Shown: positions 58,329 through 64,000 of the stretch, piece after piece | Layout of the letters: every line of letters starts with the position of its first letter | How positions within the stretch are numbered: the first letter of the stretch is position 1 | Assembly: GCA_022560025.1 (NCBI GenBank) | Contig: JAFISE010000001.1 | Span: forward strand, 62,001 to 126,000 | Direction: 5' to 3' | DNA from: Stagonosporopsis chrysanthemi | Taxonomy: Eukaryota > Ascomycota > Dothideomycetes > Pleosporales > Didymellaceae | Length of the DNA stretch: 64,000 bases | Notes under the pieces: model-generated | What the model saw: only the letters and a program-made list of their open reading frames with translations | Databases searched by the model: none | Told to the model about the DNA's origin: nothing | Translations under genes and position numbers: made by a program

Positions 58329-59071
58329 ATGCACTGGAGCTACCACACTACCAACACTTCCTGTTTATCATTTGCACCGCCTTTTGTCCCCGGGGGACTT
58401 CCCCGTTGCATAGCGTCCGGAATCGCATCACAGTCCTTTCACACATCCACCACAGATACCCCAACGGTACTTGCCGCTCATTTAAAACGAAGCAAACTGG
58501 GAGTTTTTATTTAATTAGCAAGGCGCATCGCATCACATCAGTACAGAGTGGTGCGATCTAATAGTGGCCAAAAGTAGAGCATTTGCGTCGCCGTCATCAT
58601 GTAGCCCGGAGTTCCGCAATTCAATCACTAGCAAGGAGTTTCGGCGATTCGAATCATCAAGGCTTGTTTTTCATTCACTGTTGTTGTTGCTGTTGTTGTT
58701 GTTGTTGTTGTTGTAGCCCGCAGGGATGGTCCGTCCAGTGACGTCGTGTGTGTGATGCTTGTCTGCCCTTGCTGCCCTTGCGTGTGTGAGGTTGGAACAG
58801 ACGCTGACTGCTGCCAGTGACGTATGGCGTACCACTGTGATCATGACAGAAGCAGCGCTGTGTAACGGAATGGGAAGGTAGCTCGGCATGATTGTGAGAC
58901 AACCCACGATCAGGCGCGAATATGAAAGACATCTGGTCATTGGACAATGTACTATTGTCTATCGACTTCAATTTGCCGTCTAAATGACATGCCGCTTATT
59001 TCCTCGCCACACATATCCCCACTATCGCGCGTTTTCAATCATCATATTAGCAGCCTGTGGTTCATCCCCAG
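58329..59071. other. Intergenic region with trinucleotide repeat
   Basis: This 743-bp stretch has no gene. A GTT/TTG repeat lies at 58678-58714. Confidence 0.55.
58678..58714. repeat. (TTG)n trinucleotide microsatellite
   Basis: About twelve units of TTG/GTT with one GCT interruption lie in intergenic DNA. Chance open frames here read as poly-Asn or poly-Gln on the minus strand and are not coding. Confidence 0.88.
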
Positions 59072-60745
59072 CTAAGTCCTCCTCACCGTCGACGCCCACC
59101 GCGGATCCCGCTTATCACCGAGACTCACATACGCTGCGCACTTTGGCGACAATGATCGCGTAGTATCAGTTACCTTACGTATCGCATGGTCTCTATCAGC
59201 AGGCTCCTCTGGCTCAACACCTAACTTTTTCAGCGACACCGTGCCGTCGTCGTGTGAGTCGCCGACAGCAGCAGAACCGCTGTGGGACCTTGAATCAGGA
59301 GGCGTGAGTGGGCACACAACAAACTTCATGGGGCGGCGAGACAAGCGATCTGCGGGGGGTTGGTTACGCTTCTCGATCCTAGGCTTCGAGACCTCGTGAC
59401 CGAGATCGTCGAGCATGGCGCGGAGTTCGTCTGCACCAGGTTCTTCGACAAGTCTGATTGTCGACGTGTAGTCGTGCTGCAGGTTTGTGGTGCTTGAGGT
59501 AGGCGTAGCGAGCGGCGACATGGAGAAGACACCTTCTTCTCGAAACATCGGCAATGAATCCTTCAGAAAGAGGGGCTCAGGCTTGTTGGAGATGCAGCGC
59601 TCTGCGTTGAGATCAGGGGTTGGCGGCGGTAGGAAGTTCTTGGTCAAGGGGAAAGGTAGGCGTCCTTCGTCGAGGGGACACCCGTCGTAAGGACGGCCGG
59701 TGAGATGGGCAAGGTTCCTCAAGTCGAAGCCTGATGAGTTCGCTGGCTTCAGGTCTGGGACAGCTGGGACGGGAATCTGATTGGGGTCCAAAATCTCATA
59801 CCTCACGGAACAACGAACAGGTTTTTCTTGTGTGCGTCGAATTGCGGCTTTGATCATGACGTTGACTCGGGGTCGTTTTGCTAGTATCCTAGGTCCTTGT
59901 GTGGACTCTTTCTCGAGCTGAGTTCGGCACCTGCTGAACAGTCCGGCGAGAAATCCATCCTCTCTGTTCGCTTGCAATTTGGCATTCTCTTTACGCTCGC
60001 CTACGTCTGAGCGCAATAGCGCGAAGGCACGGGTGTCGTCGTCAAACGAACCTGGCCTCTTGGGTTCCTTCTCATTCTTAGGTGAACGTGCGGGTGGCAA
60101 GAGACGAACTCTCAATGGCGAGGAAGATCTCCTTGCCGAGCATTGAGAAGACATGCAAATATTGCACTGCTTCTGGAGACATCGCGCCTGGTGGCGTTCC
60201 CACCGTGCAGAGTCTCTCCAGTCACTTCCACAGGCTGGAAAGAGCACAAAGAAATGGTCGACCACGCGTTGGTCTATGGGTCCACCATCAGGGCCTAATA
60301 TTGTAGTGTTTGCGTTCAGTGAAGCCTGCTTCAGCTCTTTCTCAAGGTCCGCATGTTCGAACATAGAGTCGCGGTGCCCACGCAATCCATGCTTGAGTTG
60401 GTCAAGACGTTGCGACTGATGGATGAGCCACTGCTGAACGCGACATCTCTTTCGTGCTGGTTCCTCGGATGTGCTCCCTAGTGATTCGACTGACACAGCG
60501 GACTGGTTCTTGGATGTTGAAGTTTCGGTGGTGCGTTTAGTGTTCTGCTGATGTCCAGAGCTGGCAGCACTCTGTTGCGAGAGCTTACGCCGCCTCCTGA
60601 TTTCAGGAAGTATGGCTTGAAATTGCTTCTTTAGTGACATATCTGGGCTACTCAGTAGTGCTGGTGTAGAGTGATCTTCGGAAGATTCGTGAGAATACAA
60701 TGATGAGATTGGAGATATAATTAAAGACTGTTCAAGGCTGTCCAT
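59072..60745 (-). CDS. Hypothetical protein, nuclear-looking, no known domain
   Basis: This single-exon frame encodes 557 residues from the ATG at 60745 (MDSLEQSLIISPISSL); a further in-frame start lies at 60871. I do not recognise a family. Visible features are basic clusters (IRRRRKLSQQ, RKRCRVQQW), a segment with three Cys and His (CMSSQCSARR, RHQARCLQKQC) and a Pro/Ser-rich second half with SP/TP sites (SPLATPTSSTT, CPLTPPDSRSH). The overall composition is that of a disordered nuclear regulator or adaptor. It is long for a chance frame and has typical coding composition, so I think it is real. It stands alone with no operon-like partner. Confidence 0.65.
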   Translation of the reverse strand: MDSLEQSLIISPISSLYSHESSEDHSTPALLSSPDMSLKKQFQAILPEIRRRRKLSQQSAASSGHQQNTKRTTETSTSKNQSAVSVESLGSTSEEPARKRCRVQQWLIHQSQRLDQLKHGLRGHRDSMFEHADLEKELKQASLNANTTILGPDGGPIDQRVVDHFFVLFPACGSDWRDSARWERHQARCLQKQCNICMSSQCSARRSSSPLRVRLLPPARSPKNEKEPKRPGSFDDDTRAFALLRSDVGERKENAKLQANREDGFLAGLFSRCRTQLEKESTQGPRILAKRPRVNVMIKAAIRRTQEKPVRCSVRYEILDPNQIPVPAVPDLKPANSSGFDLRNLAHLTGRPYDGCPLDEGRLPFPLTKNFLPPPTPDLNAERCISNKPEPLFLKDSLPMFREEGVFSMSPLATPTSSTTNLQHDYTSTIRLVEEPGADELRAMLDDLGHEVSKPRIEKRNQPPADRLSRRPMKFVVCPLTPPDSRSHSGSAAVGDSHDDGTVSLKKLGVEPEEPADRDHAIRKVTDTTRSLSPKCAAYVSLGDKRDPRWASTVRRT

Positions 60746-61706
60746 AATGACAAAGCTAATATGGAGGGCATCCAGACGTATTGACATCCAAGCAACAAGG
60801 GTCCTGCGTGAAGTCAGGTGGGTAATACTTATACCGGTGTCTGCCCAATCTTGGGCCAGGGTTCCCATCATTGCACGTCATGGCCGAAGCTCTCTCGAAT
60901 TTATTCCAGTCATAGCTCGAGAATCGAAAAAACTCGAAACTGCGCTTTGCAGGACTGAAGGTGCTTTGAGAGACCTAAGTAAATTCCTTCCAACAATATG
61001 AAAGATCGTGATAACAATTTGACTGGACGGGGACTGATTGGAAATGCAATTGATAGGCTAATGACTCTGCAGAACCATCGATTGAGTTGGCTTCGTCGAA
61101 AGTATGTCGCGCATGTGAATGAGTCCAACTTTCTTGGGCCGCTGTATCCATGGGAATGAAGAGGGGAAAGTAATCGTTGCTTGCGAGACCACATTTCAGA
61201 GCCCAACGGCTCGTGTCCCATGACCAGCTGTAAATACCATCATAACAACAGCAGAATTGACACGTCGCATCCGGGGAAATGAGGATGTAAATAACGGTGA
61301 GCAGCCCATTGGCAGAGCGTTGGCAAGGCTTCAAGGTGGGTCTGACCGGTCGAAATAGGCGCAGCGGAGAACAGGCTTACGAAGTCACCAGCTACGTGCT
61401 TTTCGTTAAAGCGGAAGAGAGCAAACAGTCCGAGAGCGGGTCGACACAGATATCGAAGTCTCGGGGCTCGATAGAGCTTGGAAAGTGACGAAGTGTAGAG
61501 AGACGTTGGGAATGTGGAAGGATTCATGAAGCTAGTGCAGCGGCTCTTGCCGCATCTGGAACCTAACCGATTCGACGATGAGCGAGATCTCATGTCATCA
61601 GCCAAACAGCGCAAACATCTGCGGTTCGCTATGACACCACGATTCCAAGGCTTCGACTTCCCCAACCGATCACGCCTGCCGATGCGAGTTGAGCACTGAG
61701 ATCGCC
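60746..61706. other. Divergent intergenic region
   Basis: This 961-bp stretch separates the hypothetical gene (minus) from COQ6 (plus). No gene is supported; the antisense frame at 61240-61899 has no domain. Confidence 0.5.
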
Positions 61707-63243
61707 ATGCCCCCACGATTGCTTTTCGAAACGCCTCGAGCACTCGCTTCGCGCTCAGCGGTAGTCGTACGAGTGCGCCTCGGTCGGAGGTTCGCCTCAG
61801 GTTCCGCAGCTGCGCCAGAAGTCTACGATGTGGTCTGTGTAGGAGGCGGCCCGGCAGGGCTGAGCTTATTGGCAGGCTTGAAGGCGTCGCCAGTGACAAG
61901 AGGGCTGAAGGTGGCTCTTATCGAGGGCCAGGACATCCAGAAGAACAGGCTATCGAAAGATGCAACCCTGGACAGCTTTTCCAATAGATGTAGCTCCCTC
62001 ACACCCGCGTCTGTAAGGAACTTGCAAGGTGCGCAAAGGATCGTGACAATGCAATAATGCAATCTAACAGAGCTATATAGAAATTGGAGCATGGAAGCAT
62101 GTAAACACCGCACGAGTGCAGCCGTATCAAGAGATGCAAGTCTGGGATGGCGTCTCAGATGCACGCATATCCTTCGACTGGGACACCGCACGCCCTCTTC
62201 TTTCGCCACGAAATCCTGCACAACCGACTACAATAGCATACATGATCGAGAACCAGAATACTGTCACGATGCTTCTCAGTCGATTAGAGGAGTTGGGTGG
62301 AGTCGACATGTTCACTTCCACGAAAGTCAGCTCGATCGAACTAGGTGCAGATACAAAACAAATGGACTTCACATCGTGGCCTGTCCTCACACTTTCGAAT
62401 GGCCAGACATTGGCAGCAAGGTTGCTAGTCGGAGCGGATGGCGCAAACAGTCCAGTGCGAACGTTCGCAGACATCGAATCGCGAGGCTTCGATTACAATC
62501 GCTTTGGTGTGGTGGCTAGCTTGAGCATCGACGGCCAGGGTTGGGGAGGACCGGACCACAAGATTGCATACCAGCGGTTCTTGCCCTCAGGACCTCTGGC
62601 ACTGCTCCCTCTGCCTGGCAACAAGTCAACTCTCGTATGGAGCACCACGCCAGAACGCGCAGCCAGGCTCAAGGCTCTGTCACCAAAAGATTTTGTAGCC
62701 ATGGTCAATGCCGGCTTCAGATTGTCGACAACGGATCTCGAGTATCTGCACACACTCGAATCTGGACAAGCGGAAGAGGTGGCATGGCGGGAGAAGCACA
62801 CACCAGTCAACGAGCGATCGATACCAATGCGCGTCACTGATGTCGAAACTGGCACAGTTGCCGGGTTCCCACTGCGCATGCGCCACGCCGACACATATAT
62901 CGGGGAGCGAGTCGCCCTTGTTGGGGATGCAGCACATACCATACACCCTCTAGCAGGACAGGGCCTGAACCAAGGTCAGGGGGACGCCGCAGCCCTCGTA
63001 CAGACTATTTCACATGCGGTACGAACTGGTCAGGACATTGGCTCGACTCTGGCGTTGGAGAGCTACAATAGCGAGCGGTATGCGGAGAACAACGCCATGC
63101 TGGGCGTCTGTGACAAGCTGCACCGGTTGTATAGTGTGGAGACTGGACCAATTGTAGGATTGAGAAGCATTGGATTGAGGGCTGTGGGTGCCATGGGACC
63201 GCTGAAGAGCTTCTTCATGAGCAGAGCAGCAGGAGGCTCGTAA
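61707..63243 (+). CDS. COQ6: Ubiquinone biosynthesis monooxygenase Coq6
   Basis: This FAD monooxygenase hydroxylates C5 of the ring in coenzyme Q synthesis, in the mitochondrial matrix on the inner membrane. Exons are 61707-62028 and 62081-63243, with a 52-nt intron (GTGCGC...ATAG), giving 494 residues, close to yeast Coq6 (479). The Arg-rich, acid-poor N-terminus (RALASRSAVVVRVRLGRRFAS) is a mitochondrial presequence. FAD sites are VVCVGGGPAGLSLLAGL, the LVGADGANSPVR motif and VALVGDAAHTIHPLAGQGLNQG near residue 389. The conserved SRLEELGGVD and the Coq6-type GWGGPDHKIAYQRFLPSGPLALLPL are present. The ATG at 61707 is chosen because the frame upstream lacks another ATG. Confidence 0.93.
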
Positions 63244-63468
63244 TATATTGTACCTCACCATTGTACTTTTCAACTTGTATACATACAGAAGATGCTGCAA
63301 GGGGATTACCTCTGCAGGGAGAATGATATCAATGGCATCAAATCGCGCCATCGGAATAGCTCCGCAACTTGCCCTGCATACTGGTACGCCCCACTGTTTG
63401 TTGCCCCACGTCATTGCCCGACAACATTTTGATGTCTATTATTCAAGCCTCATTTGCTCAACGCCAGC

Positions 63469-64000
63469 ATGGCAGACCATAAGAAAGAGATAGAAGATTT
63501 TGGGAACAACGACGACTTCTGGCTTTTTGGTTATGGGTGCGTACACTGCCTGAGAGTAATCCGCAAGCCTGAAATTAACTGAATACAGGAGTTTGATATG
63601 GAAGCCACCGCCACATTACGGTACCAGCAGCTCCTTTATCACTCAAATCCTACAGAACTGAACCCATCGTAGATCAACGAGTGCCCGGCTATATTGAAGG
63701 CTACGTCCGCCGCTTCTGGCAGGTATGATAACCTGTCCCTCGACGACTCTCGACTGCTAAACCCCTTCCAGGCAAGGTACACTCACTGCACGCAAATTCC
63801 CTGCCCATGATCTAACGGGAACTCGCAAAGTGAGGACCACAGAGGCACCCCTGAAGCTCCAGGGCGCGTAGTAACTCTGATCGACCACGCGCACTGGGCC
63901 ACACTAACCGACCACGTGAGCCCCTCCTCCCCTGCCTTCTCACCCGCCATGCTGACCCTTCAGCACGAACCCACCGAGCGTGTCTGGGGCGCCGCCTACC
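63469..64000 (+). CDS. ChaC-type gamma-glutamylcyclotransferase, 5' part (3' end outside window)
   Basis: This enzyme cleaves the gamma-glutamyl bond of glutathione to give 5-oxoproline and Cys-Gly. Six exons are seen: 63469-63536, 63589-63620, 63673-63722, 63772-63776 (5 nt), 63831-63915 and 63964 onward. Introns are short, with donors GTGCGT, GTACCA, GTATGA, GTACAC and GTGAGC. The joined product reads FWLFGYGSLIWKPP (the ChaC substrate-binding loop YGSLIW), RVPGYIEGYVRRFWQ, ASEDHRGTPEAPGRVVTL and HEPTERVWGAAY. The five-base exon GCAAG is needed to make the conserved Q-A-S/E-DHRGT run. The catalytic Glu of the family should lie further on, outside the window. It starts 225 bp after the COQ6 stop. 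Confidence 0.87.

Noticed and set aside
58671..58971. Poly-Asn or poly-Gln small proteins
   Set aside because: They are translations of the (TTG)n microsatellite, not genes.
61240..61899. Minus-strand open frame of 219 codons
   Set aside because: It overlaps the start of COQ6 antisense and has no recognisable domain.

Overview
The window is nuclear DNA of a filamentous ascomycete (Pezizomycotina; Dothideomycetes is my guess from gene style, not proven). The evidence is short GT-AG introns of about 42-60 nt with CTRAY-type branch points, genes on both strands with individual promoters, and fungal families throughout: Zn2Cys6 regulator, GPI-anchored Ser-rich proteins, a PTH11-like rhodopsin-fold protein, Caf120, Sas4 and dynein intermediate chain. 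I support 27 protein genes, two of them cut by the window edges, plus two unresolved candidates. I see no rRNA, tRNA, CRISPR, transposase or retroelement. Layout: 1-5 kb is conserved housekeeping: the 3' end of the mitochondrial-fission dynamin dnm1 (+), ATP synthase subunit e (-) and dynein intermediate chain (+), the last two divergent from a 0.4 kb promoter. 5.6-9.3 kb holds two GPI/Ser-rich surface proteins separated by 2.3 kb without a gene. 11-14.2 kb holds a tandem pair of small paralogous nuclear-type proteins of unknown function and a MYND-SET methyltransferase-like gene. 14.4-15.2 kb has remains or exons of a membrane protein. 15.4-17.5 kb is a secreted BBE-like FAD oxidase whose reading frame carries an in-frame TAA. 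18.5-29 kb is again housekeeping: TAF2 (TFIID) and a Caf120/Skg3 PH-domain protein. 29.3-52.6 kb is the accessory part: a peroxisomal-type 4-coumarate-CoA-ligase-like enzyme, an EthD-fold protein, a hypothetical gene, an F-box-like (2EXR-type) protein, then Zn2Cys6 regulator, short-chain dehydrogenase, Baeyer-Villiger-type flavin monooxygenase and MFS sugar-type transporter in a row, followed by an F-box protein, a secreted protein made of the C-terminal module of class V chitinases without the catalytic domain, a PTH11-like membrane protein and a cytochrome P450. 53.5-64 kb returns to core genes: Sas4-like, PX-domain protein, a GPI protein with a Cys-rich domain, a hypothetical nuclear-looking protein, COQ6 and ChaC gamma-glutamylcyclotransferase, which runs off the right edge. 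Working together: the regulator, dehydrogenase, flavin monooxygenase and transporter in 35.6-43.4 kb look like a small co-regulated catabolic or tailoring cluster with no PKS/NRPS/terpene backbone gene visible; the CoA ligase, EthD protein and P450 could be satellites. A near-perfect 35-bp inverted repeat lies in the divergent promoter between the flavin monooxygenase and the transporter. All exon structures are my own reading of splice sites and frames; no alignment or transcript was available.
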